Part shown: positions 1 to 9,021 of the stretch, piece by piece
Layout: each line of letters opens with the position of its first letter
Position numbering within the stretch: the stretch's first letter is position 1
Assembly (NCBI RefSeq): GCF_003390845.1
Contig: NZ_QMEK01000001.1
Coordinates: 992,001-1,056,000, forward strand
Length of the DNA: 64,000 nucleotides
From: Tropicimonas sp. IMCC34043
GTDB taxonomy: Bacteria > Pseudomonadota > Alphaproteobacteria > Rhodobacterales > Rhodobacteraceae
Reading direction: 5' to 3'
Position numbers and translations under genes: made by a program
The notes under the pieces: generated by a model
Seen by the model: only the letters and a program-made list of their open reading frames with translations
What the model was told of the DNA's origin: nothing
Databases searched by the model: none

Positions 1-932
1 TCCTGCCGCGTGCGGCCGAGATCGCGGGGCGCATTACCTGGATCTATATCGGGCTGACGATCTTTGCGACCGTCGGCTATGTGGCGCTGGGGATGGACAC
101 CTACAACGCCTTCTATCACGCGATGACGTCGATCTCGACGGGGGGGTTTTCGTCCACCGATGCCTCGTTCGGGCCCTATCAGGGCGCGCCCGAATACTTT
201 GCCACGCTGATCATGATCCTTGCCAGCATCCCGTTCGTGCGCTTCATCCAGCTGCTGGCCGGGCAGGCGCAGCCGCTCTGGCGCGATACCCAGATCCGGA
301 CCTATCTGGGGTTCATCTTCACGGTGGCGCTGGTGCTGGCGCTGTTTCAGGTCGCCTTTGACGAACGCGGGTTCGAGGAGAGCTTTCGCGAGGCGCTGTT
401 CAACTCGGTCTCGATCATCTCGGGCACAGGCTATGCCAGCGTCGACTATCAGCTTTGGGGTCCGTTCCCGATGATCCTGATTTTCTTTGCCGGGCTCGTC
501 GGCGGCTGCGCGGGCTCGACTGCCTGTTCGGTCAAGATCTTTCGCTATCAGATCCTGTTCGGCGCGATCATGACCCAGATCCGCGCGCTGCATTCGCCGC
601 GCGGGGTGTTCCCGCTGCGCTATGACGGGCGGCGGGTCGGCGAGGATGTGGTCAGTTCGGTCATGTCGTTCTTCCTGTTGTTCACGGTCTCGCTCGGGAT
701 CCTGTCGGTCCTGCTGGCCATGACCGGGCTCGATTTCACCACCTCGATCTCGGGGGCGGCGACGGCGCTGGCGAACATCGGTCCGGGGCTTGGCGACGTG
801 ATCGGACCCTCGGGGAATTTCGGGCCGCTGAATTCGACCGCAAAATGGCTGCTGTCGGCGGCGATGCTGATTGGACGGCTCGAGGTGCTGACGGTCTACG
901 CAATCTTCACCGTCGCCTTCTGGCGCGGCTGA
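1..932 (+). CDS. TrkH-family potassium uptake protein, C-terminal part (5' end outside window)
   Basis: The frame is open from base 3 and ends at a TGA at 930-932, so this is the last ~310 residues of a gene that begins upstream. It is a membrane subunit of a Trk/Ktr-type K+ transporter. Visible features are repeated hydrophobic segments and the selectivity-filter-like glycine motifs of this family: TSISTGGFSS early, SIISGTGYAS in the middle and ANIGPGLGDV late, each preceded by a pore-helix-like stretch. The segment after GGCAGSTACS is the basic cytoplasmic loop usual in TrkH. No TrkA gene is visible in the window. The next gene starts 500 bases downstream, so it is probably a separate unit. 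Confidence 0.9.
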   Translation, partial: LPRAAEIAGRITWIYIGLTIFATVGYVALGMDTYNAFYHAMTSISTGGFSSTDASFGPYQGAPEYFATLIMILASIPFVRFIQLLAGQAQPLWRDTQIRTYLGFIFTVALVLALFQVAFDERGFEESFREALFNSVSIISGTGYASVDYQLWGPFPMILIFFAGLVGGCAGSTACSVKIFRYQILFGAIMTQIRALHSPRGVFPLRYDGRRVGEDVVSSVMSFFLLFTVSLGILSVLLAMTGLDFTTSISGAATALANIGPGLGDVIGPSGNFGPLNSTAKWLLSAAMLIGRLEVLTVYAIFTVAFWRG

Positions 933-1265
933 GGTGCCACCGGAGTTCAGCCCGCTATCCTGCTGCCATTGAAGCAGTTTTTGCCAACTCCCGGCTTCTT
1001 GGATCGGGTGCGTCCGCCATGCGGTAAAGGGCCATCGCGCCCTTGCCATACGGCGTCGAACGCTGCGGCAAGTCCGATGCGCGGGACGGGTTCGAGCGAA
1101 AAAATCTCCACCTCTCAACCCGGTCGAGTCGAGGAAACGCGACGTATCCTGTCGTATTTCGGCAATGTCGGGTTGGAATCTCGGACATAGTCGAATAAAG
1201 ACATGTCATGTGATCTTGATGAATGCTGCGACAGACCGTTCAAGTGCTGGTGAGACCGGCGCTGC

Positions 1266-1285
1266 GGATCTCTGCAGATCCTTTT
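1266..1285 (+). terminator. Short hairpin with T tract
   Basis: GGATCT-CTGC-AGATCC followed by TTTT. The stem is only 6 bp, so it is a weak candidate for an intrinsic terminator. It lies more than 300 bases after the trkH stop. Confidence 0.3.
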
Positions 1286-1372
1286 ATCGTTCGGGTTGAA
1301 ACCGATCCGGACATGACCGCTGCGGCCACCATCGCAGATCATTCACAAATGACGCATCCGTCCCGGCGGCCC

Positions 1373-1390
1373 TGACAGCGAACGCTGTCA
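1373..1390. promoter_or_regulatory. Perfect palindrome upstream of proX
   Basis: TGACAGCG-AA-CGCTGTCA, an 8-bp perfect inverted repeat ending 44 bases before the proX ATG. It could be an operator for an osmotic or betaine-responsive regulator, or a leader hairpin. The regulator is unknown. Confidence 0.4.
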
Positions 1391-1434
1391 CGAGGGCACG
1401 TGGGGGCATCCAAAAAATGCCAAAGGAGCATCCT

Positions 1435-2403
1435 ATGAACCGCAAGACACTGTTTTGTGCCTCGGTCCTCACACTGGGCCTTCCGCTCGCCGCACATGCC
1501 GATTGCGGCGAGGTGTCGATCGCCGAAATGAACTGGGCCTCGTCCGAGGTCGTGACCAATGTCGAAAAATTCCTGATGGAACAGGGGTATGGCTGCGAGG
1601 TTTCGGTCGTGCCCTCTGATACCGTTCCCGCGATCACCTCGATTGCCGAAAACAACGAACCCGATACCGTGTCCGAACTCTGGGTCAATTCCGCCGGCGA
1701 CGCCTATGCCAAGCTCAAGGCGGGCGGCAAGGTTGAGGAACTTGGCAGTGTGCTCGATCCGGGTGGGGTCGAGGGCTGGTGGATCCCGTCCTACCTGGCC
1801 GAAGCGCATCCTGAACTGAAGACGATCGAGGGCGTTCTGGCCAATCCCGAGCTGGTTGGCGGTGTCTTCAACAATTGCCCCGACGGCTGGGGCTGCCGCA
1901 TCGTCAATGACAACCTGATCCCGGCCTTCGACCTGCAGGGTCACGGCATCGAGGTCTTCAGCCACGGGTCGGGCGAGACTCTGGCGACCTCGATGGCCTC
2001 GGCCTACGAAAAGAAAGAGCCCTGGTTCGGGTACTACTGGGCACCGACCCCGCTGCTTGGCAAATACGACATGGTTGCGGTCGACCTCGGCCCGTATGAC
2101 GCCGAAATCCATGCCGCCAACCAGAACCGGAACACCCCCGATCCGAAGGCATCGTCATTCCCGGCTGCCCCCGTGGTCACCGTTGTCACCGCCGATTTCG
2201 CCGAACGGCAGCCCGAGGTCGCAGAACTGCTGCGGAACGTCACCTTCAACGTCAACGACATGAACACCGTCATCGCCTGGATGGATGAAAACAACGCCTC
2301 GGGCGAAGAGGCGGCGGTCTATTTCCTGACCAATTACAAGGATGTCTGGTCGAGCTGGCTGAGCGACGACGCGCGCGAGAGGCTCTCCGCGGTTCTCAAC
2401 TGA
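1435..2403 (+). CDS. proX: Glycine betaine/proline-type ABC transporter substrate-binding protein
   Basis: Periplasmic binding protein that delivers a quaternary-ammonium osmolyte (glycine betaine, proline betaine or choline) to the ProWV permease. It is 322 residues with a Sec signal peptide (MNRKTLF, hydrophobic core, cleavage after AHA at residue 22). The mature chain shows the OpuAC/ProX-type fold pattern, with AEMNWASSEVVT near the start and WFGYYWAPTPLL in the second lobe, the latter rich in aromatics as expected for a cation-pi box. The start at 1435 was preferred to an in-frame ATG at 1417 because AAGGAG lies 6-7 bases before it and the signal peptide begins there. First gene of proXWV. 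The exact ligand cannot be read from sequence. Confidence 0.85.
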   Translation: MNRKTLFCASVLTLGLPLAAHADCGEVSIAEMNWASSEVVTNVEKFLMEQGYGCEVSVVPSDTVPAITSIAENNEPDTVSELWVNSAGDAYAKLKAGGKVEELGSVLDPGGVEGWWIPSYLAEAHPELKTIEGVLANPELVGGVFNNCPDGWGCRIVNDNLIPAFDLQGHGIEVFSHGSGETLATSMASAYEKKEPWFGYYWAPTPLLGKYDMVAVDLGPYDAEIHAANQNRNTPDPKASSFPAAPVVTVVTADFAERQPEVAELLRNVTFNVNDMNTVIAWMDENNASGEEAAVYFLTNYKDVWSSWLSDDARERLSAVLN

Positions 2404-2508
2404 AGTCTTCCTTCAACGGGGTGGCGTGCGCGCCACCCCGACTTCTTTCGTCCGGCGCACCCCGTCGGATGACATGGCCTTTGGCCCGAAAGTGGAGACC
2501 AAGCCAGC

Positions 2509-3543
2509 ATGGCAAGCTACGATTTCCTGTTCAACGCGCTCGGACTGCGTGACTGGTGCGACGCCGGCAGCTCAACGGCGCCGATGTCCATGGCGGACCT
2601 CATCGGCAAGACCAAGGGCGCTGATGCTCCTGCCGCGTCGTTCTGGGATTTCCCGTTCCCGTCAATGGACGCCCTCAACCACGCCTGTGGTTCCTTCCCG
2701 CAATCGCGCGCGGTGACAAAGGGGCTGGAGGACGGATTCCTGTCGATCAAGGACGGGATGAGCGTGGTGCTCGACCCGATCACCCAGCCGCTGAGTTGGT
2801 TTCTCGAAGGTGCGCTGTGGCTGTTTGCAACAACGCCCTGGTGGATCATGATCCCGCTGATGATGCTGGTGGTTCAGCTTGTCGCGCGCTCGGTGGCGCT
2901 GACCTCGTTCGTCGGTGGCTGCATCGCGCTGCTCGCCTTCATCGACTATTATGAATATGCCATGCAGACGCTGGCGATCATCTTCGTCTGCGCCACGATC
3001 TGCGTGGTGATCGGTGTGCCGATCGGGATTGCCATGTCGCGCAGCGACAAATTCCAGAGAATTGCCATTCCAATCCTCGACATGCTGCAGACCTTGCCAA
3101 CCTTCGTCTATCTGATCCCGCTGATCTTCCTGTTCTCGGTGACGGAGCCCAAGCTCTACGGCATCGCGATCATTCTTTATGCCATCGTCCCGGTGATCCG
3201 GCTGACCAACCTTGGCATCCGGCTGGTCGACGAGCGCGTGATCGAGGCGGCGGACGCCTTCGGCATGACGTCACGGCAAAAGCTGCTGCGCGTGCAGATC
3301 CCGCTGGCCCTGCCCAACATCATGGCCGGCGTCAACCAGACCATCATGATGAGCCTCGCCATGGTCGTCATCGCCTCGCTGGTCTCGGCGCCGGGACTTG
3401 GCGTGCTGGTTCTGCGCGGCATCCGAAATCTCGAACTGGGGGTCGGTCTGGTTGCGGGCCTCGGGATCGTGCTGCTCGCTGTCATCCTCGACCGGGTGAC
3501 AAAGGCGGCCCTGGCCCGCGTGAACGTGGCGCATCAACAATGA
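2509..3543 (+). CDS. proW: Glycine betaine/proline-type ABC transporter permease
   Basis: Inner-membrane permease of the same importer, 344 residues. The first ~100 residues are a long hydrophilic N-terminal region as in ProW. Membrane segments follow from about residue 103 (LWLFATTPWWIMIPLMML) onward. The EAA-type coupling loop is visible around residues 246-270 (EAADAFGM then the LPNIMAGVNQ stretch) and would contact the ATPase. It lies 105 bases after proX and 10 bases before the ATPase gene, consistent with one operon. Confidence 0.87.
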   Translation: MASYDFLFNALGLRDWCDAGSSTAPMSMADLIGKTKGADAPAASFWDFPFPSMDALNHACGSFPQSRAVTKGLEDGFLSIKDGMSVVLDPITQPLSWFLEGALWLFATTPWWIMIPLMMLVVQLVARSVALTSFVGGCIALLAFIDYYEYAMQTLAIIFVCATICVVIGVPIGIAMSRSDKFQRIAIPILDMLQTLPTFVYLIPLIFLFSVTEPKLYGIAIILYAIVPVIRLTNLGIRLVDERVIEAADAFGMTSRQKLLRVQIPLALPNIMAGVNQTIMMSLAMVVIASLVSAPGLGVLVLRGIRNLELGVGLVAGLGIVLLAVILDRVTKAALARVNVAHQQ

Positions 3544-3553
3544 GGAACGGAAC

Positions 3554-4615
3554 ATGAGCGACGAAATCAAGATCTCGATCCGGAATCTCTACAAGATCTT
3601 CGGCCCCGAGCCCGAACAGGCGCTGGAACATGTCCGCGACGACATGGACAAGACCGAGTTGCTGGAGGCCCACGGCCACGTTCTGGGCCTGAAGGACATC
3701 AGCATCGACATGCTCGCCGGCAAGATCACAGTCATCATGGGGCTATCAGGATCGGGCAAGTCCACCCTGATCCGCCACCTCAACCGGCTGATCGAACCCA
3801 CGGCGGGCGAGGTCATCGTCGATGGCGAGGATGTTCTTGCCTATGACGAAACCCAGCTTCGCGAGCTTCGGCGCGAGAAGATGTCGATGGTCTTCCAGCA
3901 TTTCGCCCTGCTGCCGCACCGCACGGTTCTGGAAAATGCCGCAACGCCTCTCGATGTCGTGGGGGTTCCGCGCAGCGAATGGGAGGACGAGGCCCGCAAG
4001 TGGCTCGAACGTGTCGGGCTCGAGGGTCAGGACAACCAGCATCCCCACCAGCTTTCGGGCGGGATGCAGCAGCGGGTCGGGATTGCACGGGCGCTGACGT
4101 CGAATTCCGACATCATGCTGATGGACGAGGCGTTCTCGGCGCTCGATCCGCTGATCCGCACCGACATGCAGAACCTGCTGCTGGCACTGCAGGAAGAACT
4201 GCACAAGACCATCATCTTCATCACCCACGATCTGGACGAGGCGCTGAAACTGGCCGACCATCTGGTGATCCTGAAGGATGGCATGGTGATTCAGCAGGGC
4301 GAGCCGCAGAAGATCCTGATGCACCCCAACGATCCCTATATCACGGACTTCATTTCGGACATCAACCGCGCCCGGGTATTGCGGGTGCGCTCGGTCATGG
4401 AGCCGGAATCCGGGCCGCGATCGGGGCTGGCCGGGGAAGTCGATCTCAACGAAAATCTCGAAACCGTCATTGCCATGTCGGGTGGCGACACCAACCTTTC
4501 CTACCGCGTGACGAAAGAGGGCGAGCCGGTCGGCATCCTGTCGGTGAAGAAGCTGGTCCGCGCGCTTGTGCCCTCTGCGGCGTCGGACGAGGGCATCCGC
4601 GCCAAGGCAAGCTGA
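3554..4615 (+). CDS. proV: Glycine betaine/proline-type ABC transporter ATP-binding protein
   Basis: ATPase of the importer, 353 residues. The start has AGGAACGGAAC before the ATG, 10 bases after proW. An N-terminal extension of ~45 residues with a KIFGPEPEQAL-type motif is typical of ProV. Walker A is GLSGSGKST (63-71), followed by a Q-loop (VFQHFALLPH), signature LSGGMQQR and Walker B IMLMDEAFSALD. The last ~70 residues resemble a shortened CBS-type regulatory region (YRVTKEGEPVGILSVKKLV), so ionic-strength gating as in OpuA-type ATPases is possible but not shown. Last gene of proXWV. Confidence 0.9.
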   Translation: MSDEIKISIRNLYKIFGPEPEQALEHVRDDMDKTELLEAHGHVLGLKDISIDMLAGKITVIMGLSGSGKSTLIRHLNRLIEPTAGEVIVDGEDVLAYDETQLRELRREKMSMVFQHFALLPHRTVLENAATPLDVVGVPRSEWEDEARKWLERVGLEGQDNQHPHQLSGGMQQRVGIARALTSNSDIMLMDEAFSALDPLIRTDMQNLLLALQEELHKTIIFITHDLDEALKLADHLVILKDGMVIQQGEPQKILMHPNDPYITDFISDINRARVLRVRSVMEPESGPRSGLAGEVDLNENLETVIAMSGGDTNLSYRVTKEGEPVGILSVKKLVRALVPSAASDEGIRAKAS

Positions 4616-4688
4616 CGCCGCAGCGACGGGGCGGCGCTCGGCGCGGCCACGCCTGCCGGCTTCAGTGTCTCGGGCCAGTCGGCTTCGT

Positions 4689-4803
4689 GGCGACTGGGGC
4701 CTGCGGCGCACGGTGCTGCACCAGGCCCATCTCTGCGCGGCGGCGGGCGGGGTCGACGCCCACCTCATCGGAACCGAGATACCGGGGCTGACGACAGCCC
4801 GCT
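4689..4803 (+). pseudogene. Fragment of GTA tail protein gp15 (TIM-barrel/host specificity protein)
   Basis: A short open stretch encodes LHQAHLCAAAGGVDAHLIG followed by TEIPGLT. This matches the motif LHYAxLCAxAGGVDAFLIGSE in the TIM-barrel domain of the large GTA/phage tail protein (gp15 of the Rhodobacter capsulatus gene-transfer agent, about 1,300 residues). Only ~38 residues remain and no start is associated. It lies directly after proV and before a DUF2793 fragment, the same order as in intact GTA clusters. Clearly a remnant. Confidence 0.65.
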
Positions 4804-4894
4804 CAAGCCCGGCGACAACCTCACGATCCGCGTCTTCCTGTTGTCCGTCCTCATGGGGCGGGGCAATTCCGAGACCGTCACCCTCACTGTCTGA
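4787..4894 (+). pseudogene. Possible 3' end of the same GTA tail gene, in another frame
   Basis: In a second frame, PLKPGDNLTIRVFLLSV and then SETVTLTV end at a TGA at 4892-4894, 10 bases before the DUF2793 start. The beta-rich ending and its position between the gp15 fragment and the DUF2793 gene suggest the C-terminus of the deleted tail gene, joined by an internal deletion and frameshift. This is inference from position; I do not recognise the peptide itself. Confidence 0.3.
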
Positions 4895-4904
4895 AGGCCA
4901 TCCC

Positions 4905-5171
4905 ATGTCCGAGGCCACGGCCCGTCGGCTGCTGCCCTACATCCTCGCGGCGCGGGCCCGGAAGCCCGTCGCCCACGACGAGGCGCTGCGGCTGCTTGAT
5001 GGGCAGGTCCAGCTCTCGCCGCTTGAGGGCGTCATTGTCGGACTTCCGGTTCGTCCTGCGGCAGTCGGCAGGTTCTGGCCTGCGCATGGCAAGCTGTGGA
5101 CCCGCCGGTTTCACCCAGTGAATCCAGAAACTTGGAGAGTTCTCAACACTGCCGATGCCGACAGGTGTTGA
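4905..5171 (+). pseudogene. Truncated DUF2793 protein (GTA orfg15.1-like)
   Basis: Starts at an ATG preceded by AAGG. The N-terminus contains LLPYILAARARKPVAHDEAL followed by RLLDGQVQLSPL. This matches the start of DUF2793 proteins (LPYIxAAQAQKHVTHNEALRxLDxLVQLSVLD), which are encoded next to the GTA tail gene in Rhodobacterales. Similarity fades after ~45 residues and the frame stops at residue 88, whereas family members are much longer. The usual Q-A-Q-K-H-V has become R-A-R-K-P-V, consistent with decay. Confidence 0.6.
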
Positions 5172-5245
5172 TTTGAAGACGTTCGCTTTTCAGTGGTTTG
5201 GATCGCACCGAGACGTCGTTTCGGACAGCCTGGGATAGCCCAAAA

Positions 5246-6820
5246 TCATTCCCACTCGATGGTTCCCGGCGGTTTCGAGGTGATGTCATAGGTCACCCGG
5301 TTGATCCCTTGCACCTCGTTGATGATCCGGGTCGCGGTCTCACCAAGGAATGTGTGGTCAAAGGGATAGTAATCGGCGGTCATGCCATCGACGCTGGTCA
5401 CCGCGCGCAGCGCGCAGGCATAGTCATAGGTCCGCCCGTCGCCCATCACGCCGACGGTGCGCACGGGAAGCAGGGCGACAAAGGCCTGCCAGATCTCGTC
5501 GTAAAGCCCATGCTTGCGGATCTGGTCGATATAGACGGCATCGGCCTCGCGCAGGATCGCGAGCTTTTCGCGGGTGATCTCGCCCGGACAGCGAATGGCA
5601 AGGCCGGGGCCGGGGAATGGGTGGCGGCCGATAAAGCTAGCGGGCAGGCCAAGTTCGCGGCCAAGCGCGCGGACCTCGTCCTTGAAAAGCTCGCGCAGCG
5701 GCTCGATCAGCTTCAGGCCCATCTTCTCGGGCAGGCCGCCCACATTGTGGTGCGACTTGATGGTGACCGAGGGACCGCCCGAGAAGCTGACGGATTCGAT
5801 CACGTCGGGATAGAGCGTTCCCTGCGCCAGGAACCGCGCGCCCTCGATCTGGTCGGCATATTTCTGGAACACGTCGATGAAGAGCTTGCCGATGATCTTG
5901 CGCTTGGTCTCGGGGTCCGAGACACCGTCGAGCGCGCCGAGGAACAGTTCCTGCTCTTCGGCGTGAATGACATGCAGGTTCATGTGGTCGCGGAACATCC
6001 CCACGACCTCTTCGGCCTCGTTCAGCCGCAGCAGACCGTGATCGACGAACACGCAAGTGAGCTGATCGCCCACGGCCTCGTGGATCAGCGCCGCCGCGAC
6101 CGAGCTGTCGACCCCGCCCGAAAGCGCGCAGATCACCTTGGCATCGCCGACCTGGGCCTGGATCTTTGCGATGGCCTCTTCGCGATAGGCGCCCATGGTC
6201 CAGTCGCCGGTGAAGCCCGCAAGCCGGACGAAGTTCTCGTAGATCTTCGCGCCGTTCGGGGTGTGGTGCACTTCGGGGTGGAACTGCACGGCATAGAAAT
6301 GGCGCGCCGGGTCGGCGGTAATGGCAAAGGGCGCGTTGGGCGAGGTTCCGAAAACCTCAAAGCCGGGGGCGATGACCGAAACGTGGTCGCCGTGGCTCAT
6401 CCAGACCTGTTCGCGGCCCTCATTGAACCAGCCCTTGAGGATGTCGAGCCGGGCCTCGGTCGGGGTCACATAGGCGCGGCCGAATTCGGCAGTGCCGTGC
6501 CCGCTTTCGACCTTGCCGCCAAGCTGGTGCATCATCACCTGCTGGCCATAACAGATCCCGAGCACGGGAAGGCCCATCTCGAACAATGCCTGCGGCGCGC
6601 GCGGGCTGCCCTCTCGGGTCACACTGTCGGGACCGCCCGAAAGGACTACGGCCTTCGGGGCCATCTCTTTCAGGAAGGCCTCGTCGACGGTCTGATAGGG
6701 GTGGATTTCGCAATAGACGTTCAGCTCGCGCAGACGCCGTGCAATCAGCTGCGTCACCTGGGAGCCGAAGTCGATGATCAAAAGCCGGTCGTGGCCGGGC
6801 GTCGCGATGGGGCTGGTCAT
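5246..6820 (-). CDS. guaA: GMP synthase (glutamine-hydrolysing)
   Basis: Converts XMP to GMP using ATP and the amide nitrogen of glutamine; last step of de novo GMP synthesis, in the cytoplasm. It is 524 residues, the usual length. The class I amidotransferase domain has nucleophile Cys90 in GICYGQQ and the His/Glu pair in [10 protein letters not shown]. The ATP pyrophosphatase domain has the P-loop LSGGVDSS. The C-terminal dimerisation domain ends with KPPGTIEWE, the conserved GuaA terminus. It appears to be monocistronic. Confidence 0.97.
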   Translation of the reverse strand: MTSPIATPGHDRLLIIDFGSQVTQLIARRLRELNVYCEIHPYQTVDEAFLKEMAPKAVVLSGGPDSVTREGSPRAPQALFEMGLPVLGICYGQQVMMHQLGGKVESGHGTAEFGRAYVTPTEARLDILKGWFNEGREQVWMSHGDHVSVIAPGFEVFGTSPNAPFAITADPARHFYAVQFHPEVHHTPNGAKIYENFVRLAGFTGDWTMGAYREEAIAKIQAQVGDAKVICALSGGVDSSVAAALIHEAVGDQLTCVFVDHGLLRLNEAEEVVGMFRDHMNLHVIHAEEQELFLGALDGVSDPETKRKIIGKLFIDVFQKYADQIEGARFLAQGTLYPDVIESVSFSGGPSVTIKSHHNVGGLPEKMGLKLIEPLRELFKDEVRALGRELGLPASFIGRHPFPGPGLAIRCPGEITREKLAILREADAVYIDQIRKHGLYDEIWQAFVALLPVRTVGVMGDGRTYDYACALRAVTSVDGMTADYYPFDHTFLGETATRIINEVQGINRVTYDITSKPPGTIEWE

Positions 6821-6953
6821 GGCGTCTGACTAGGGCGCCCGCGCGGCCTGCGCAAGAGGGCGGCAGGCGGGGCCGGTCAGGGAATGGAGGGAAATCGTCC
6901 GGTTCGGGGCAGCGGCGCGGCAGCAGGGGCCGCCGCCCCCCGGAGGCCGCGCC

Positions 6954-7247
6954 TCAGGCCGTGGCGGGTCTGCGCAGGATCAGCCGGGCCTCGGCCATCA
7001 GGGCGATCAGGATGTCGACGTGACGGACGACCGAATAGGTCGCAAGCCCCTCGCGCCGGCAGATCTCCAGATCGGCCTCGAGGTCGAGCAGTTGGCGCAG
7101 CGCCTTCTCTGGCGCTGGCAGCTCGGTGCCGAGGGTGATCCGCTTCAGGTCGCGCCGGCGGTTGTAATCGGACAGTCCGTAGCGGGCGGCGCGGATCAAA
7201 AGCCGCGGGCGGCGAAGATTGGTCAGAGTCTGCAGAAAGTCGGTCAT
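6954..7247 (-). CDS. Small conserved protein, DUF6477-like
   Basis: A 97-residue basic protein of unknown function starting MTDFLQTLTNLRRPRLLIRA. The family is found in Rhodobacteraceae; the LRRPRLLIRAAR motif near the start is characteristic, and the assignment is from memory. An upstream in-frame ATG would add 12 residues, but the start at 7247 has GGAG six to seven bases upstream. It is predicted helical with no membrane segment or signal peptide. It is divergent from the DUF6456 DNA-binding gene at 7456, a common pairing in this group. Confidence 0.65.
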   Translation of the reverse strand: MTDFLQTLTNLRRPRLLIRAARYGLSDYNRRRDLKRITLGTELPAPEKALRQLLDLEADLEICRREGLATYSVVRHVDILIALMAEARLILRRPATA

Positions 7248-7375
7248 TTCAGGTCTCCAGATTGTGACCAAAACGTGGCACAAATCCGGCGGCGTTGCGT
7301 CAACGCAGCGATCAGCGCACGCAACGCTCAGAAATGTTTGCGAATTTTAAAGAAATATGGCGACAGGTTCCGAAG

Positions 7376-7390
7376 TTAACGAACGCGTAA
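7376..7390. promoter_or_regulatory. CtrA-like box upstream of the DUF6456 gene
   Basis: TTAA-CGAACGC-GTAA, one mismatch from the CtrA full site TTAA-N7-TTAA, in the divergent promoter region 66-80 bases before the start at 7456. CtrA controls motility and GTA genes in Rhodobacterales. A single near-match can arise by chance. Confidence 0.3.
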
Positions 7391-7455
7391 CCAATTCAAC
7401 CCTAGGAATTGTTTCGCGTGCAATGACTTCGCTTGAGGGAGAGGGCGGGACAGAC

Positions 7456-8598
7456 ATGGCTGTGTATCGGACAAAGGCAGGACAGGACGAACTGCCCAGC
7501 TGGGTTCCGGAAGCGGCGATGGACTATCTACGGCATACCGAGCTTGGCATGTCGATCCGCGAGGTTGCCCGGGCAGAGGGCTGCCATGCCTCGACAATCC
7601 TGCGGCGGGTCCGGCGATTCGAACAGCGCCGCGACGACCCTCTGGTCGACGAGGCGCTTGCCTTGATCGGCGCGAAACATTTCGGAACCGGCGACCCCCA
7701 GATGTCTTGCAACGAGGATGCCGATCCGATGAGTTCCCATTTTGCGCCCCGCCTGATGTCCAATTCCACCGTCTGCGACGAACAGACCGTCATCCGTGAG
7801 GCGCGGCGGATCCTGCGCCGGCTGTCGGAAACGGGCGCTGTGCTGGCTGTCGCCGGCGAGATGGACAAGGCGGCGGTGCTGCGCAACATGCCCGACGGCA
7901 CCACGACGCGGATTGCGGTCGTGGACCGTGCCGTCGCGCAGGCCTTTGCGCTGAAGGAGTGGATTGCCTGCCGCACCGCAGGTCGGGTGGCGAGCTATAC
8001 GATCACTGCGACCGGGCGCTCGGCGCTCAAGCGGTTGCTGTCCGAGGATCGCGGCACCGAGGCCGGCTTTGCCGAAGCCGCCGCGCCCTTTGGCGACCAG
8101 CATCGCGACTGGGGCGAAAAGGTCGTGATCGACGACGACCAGCGACCCCGGCGGGTGCGCTACAACACCGCCGAAAGCCCGGTGATGACGCTGGCACGGC
8201 GGCGCGAAAAGGACGGCACGGCGTTTCTGACGGCCGATCAGGTTGCCGCGGCCGAGCGCCTGCGCGAGGATTTCGAACTGGCCCAGATGGGGCCGCGGGT
8301 GGCGCAGAACTGGGAACGCTTCCTGACCGGCGGCGGCCGGGGCGGGTTTGGCGCCGGCGACCGGCCGAGCGGGCCCGAGGTGGCGCGCGACCGGGTGGCG
8401 CGGGCGCTGCACGAACTTGGACCCGGGCTCGGCGACATGGTGCTGCGCTGCTGCTGCTTTCTCGAGGGGCTCGAGGCGACCGAACGGCGGATGGGCTGGT
8501 CGGCCCGGTCCGGCAAGATCGTGCTGCGCATCGCCCTGACGCGGCTCGTGCGCCACTATGAAGAGGAATACGGCCCCGGACGCGGGATGATCGGATAA
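7456..8598 (+). CDS. Helix-turn-helix protein with DUF6456 domain
   Basis: A 380-residue protein of unknown regulatory role. The N-terminal ~50 residues carry a helix-turn-helix-like segment (MSIREVARAEGCHASTILRR). The middle (residues ~105-180) resembles a winged-helix or replication-initiator-like region with VASYTITATGRSALKRLL. The C-terminal ~150 residues match DUF6456 (YNTAESPVMTLARRR; ERLREDFELAQMGPRV; RCCCFLEGLEATERRMGW). The start at 7456 was chosen because GGGAGAGGGCGGG precedes it; in-frame ATGs at 7357 and 7423 lack such a site. Probably a DNA-binding regulator. A CtrA-like box lies upstream and a strong hairpin follows the stop. Confidence 0.7.
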   Translation: MAVYRTKAGQDELPSWVPEAAMDYLRHTELGMSIREVARAEGCHASTILRRVRRFEQRRDDPLVDEALALIGAKHFGTGDPQMSCNEDADPMSSHFAPRLMSNSTVCDEQTVIREARRILRRLSETGAVLAVAGEMDKAAVLRNMPDGTTTRIAVVDRAVAQAFALKEWIACRTAGRVASYTITATGRSALKRLLSEDRGTEAGFAEAAAPFGDQHRDWGEKVVIDDDQRPRRVRYNTAESPVMTLARRREKDGTAFLTADQVAAAERLREDFELAQMGPRVAQNWERFLTGGGRGGFGAGDRPSGPEVARDRVARALHELGPGLGDMVLRCCCFLEGLEATERRMGWSARSGKIVLRIALTRLVRHYEEEYGPGRGMIG

Positions 8599-8639
8599 AA
8601 GGGTCAACGAGAAGGCCAATACAGGCAGGCCCGGCAGTG

Positions 8640-8665
8640 AGGGGCGCCCGGAAAGGGGCGCCCCT
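8640..8665 (+). terminator. Hairpin after the DUF6456 gene
   Basis: A 10-bp perfect stem (AGGGGCGCCC / GGGCGCCCCT) with a 6-base loop, 41 bases after the stop. It lacks a long T tract (GTTAC follows), so it is a probable but not certain terminator. Confidence 0.5.
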
Positions 8666-9021
8666 GTTACATCCGGTGAGGCGCTTGCATGGCGACGGTG
8701 GCGCACCGGCCGTTGTGCAAGGTCGCGCCAGCAGGAAGGCGGCGGCAGGGCGCGGACCCACGGGACGACCGGGCGGGACCGTCTTGCAGAGGGATCGGCC
8801 GGCACTGGTCCGGGACAGCGCAGGCCTGCCGGGGACAACCGCGAAGTGCTGAGGGCGCCACCTGTCGGTGACGCCCTTTCGTCTGCGCACTGTTGGTCGG
8901 AAATGACCGTCGGCGCTCCGCGAGTGAGACGAGGCGGCTGACGGGCGACCGGGGAGGGGGGCGAACCCGTCAGCCTTGTCACAAGGTCATCGTGAGGACC
9001 CTGCGCGATCCCGGCTTCGGA
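8666..9021. other. Intergenic region, no gene seen
   Basis: About 356 bases between convergent genes. Small open frames here have no ribosome site or family resemblance. The only structured element I see is the hairpin at 8936-8975. Confidence 0.5.
8936..8975 (-). terminator. Hairpin downstream of the aldehyde dehydrogenase
   Basis: A 10-bp perfect inverted repeat GGCTGACGGG / CCCGTCAGCC with a 20-base loop, 46 bases after the aldehyde dehydrogenase stop on the minus strand. No T tract. Likely transcription termination or mRNA 3'-end protection. Confidence 0.4.

Larger units (their letters stand above)
933..1434. other. Intergenic region between trkH and proX
   Basis: About 500 bases without a convincing gene. 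Short open frames on both strands have no ribosome site or recognisable product. It contains a short hairpin followed by four T (1266-1285) and a perfect 18-base palindrome (1373-1390) close to proX; both are listed separately. The promoter of the proXWV operon should lie here. Confidence 0.6.

Noticed and set aside
5198..6829. A 543-codon open frame on the plus strand opposite guaA
   Set aside because: Antisense to an unmistakable GMP synthase; a by-product of GC-rich codon usage with no family features.
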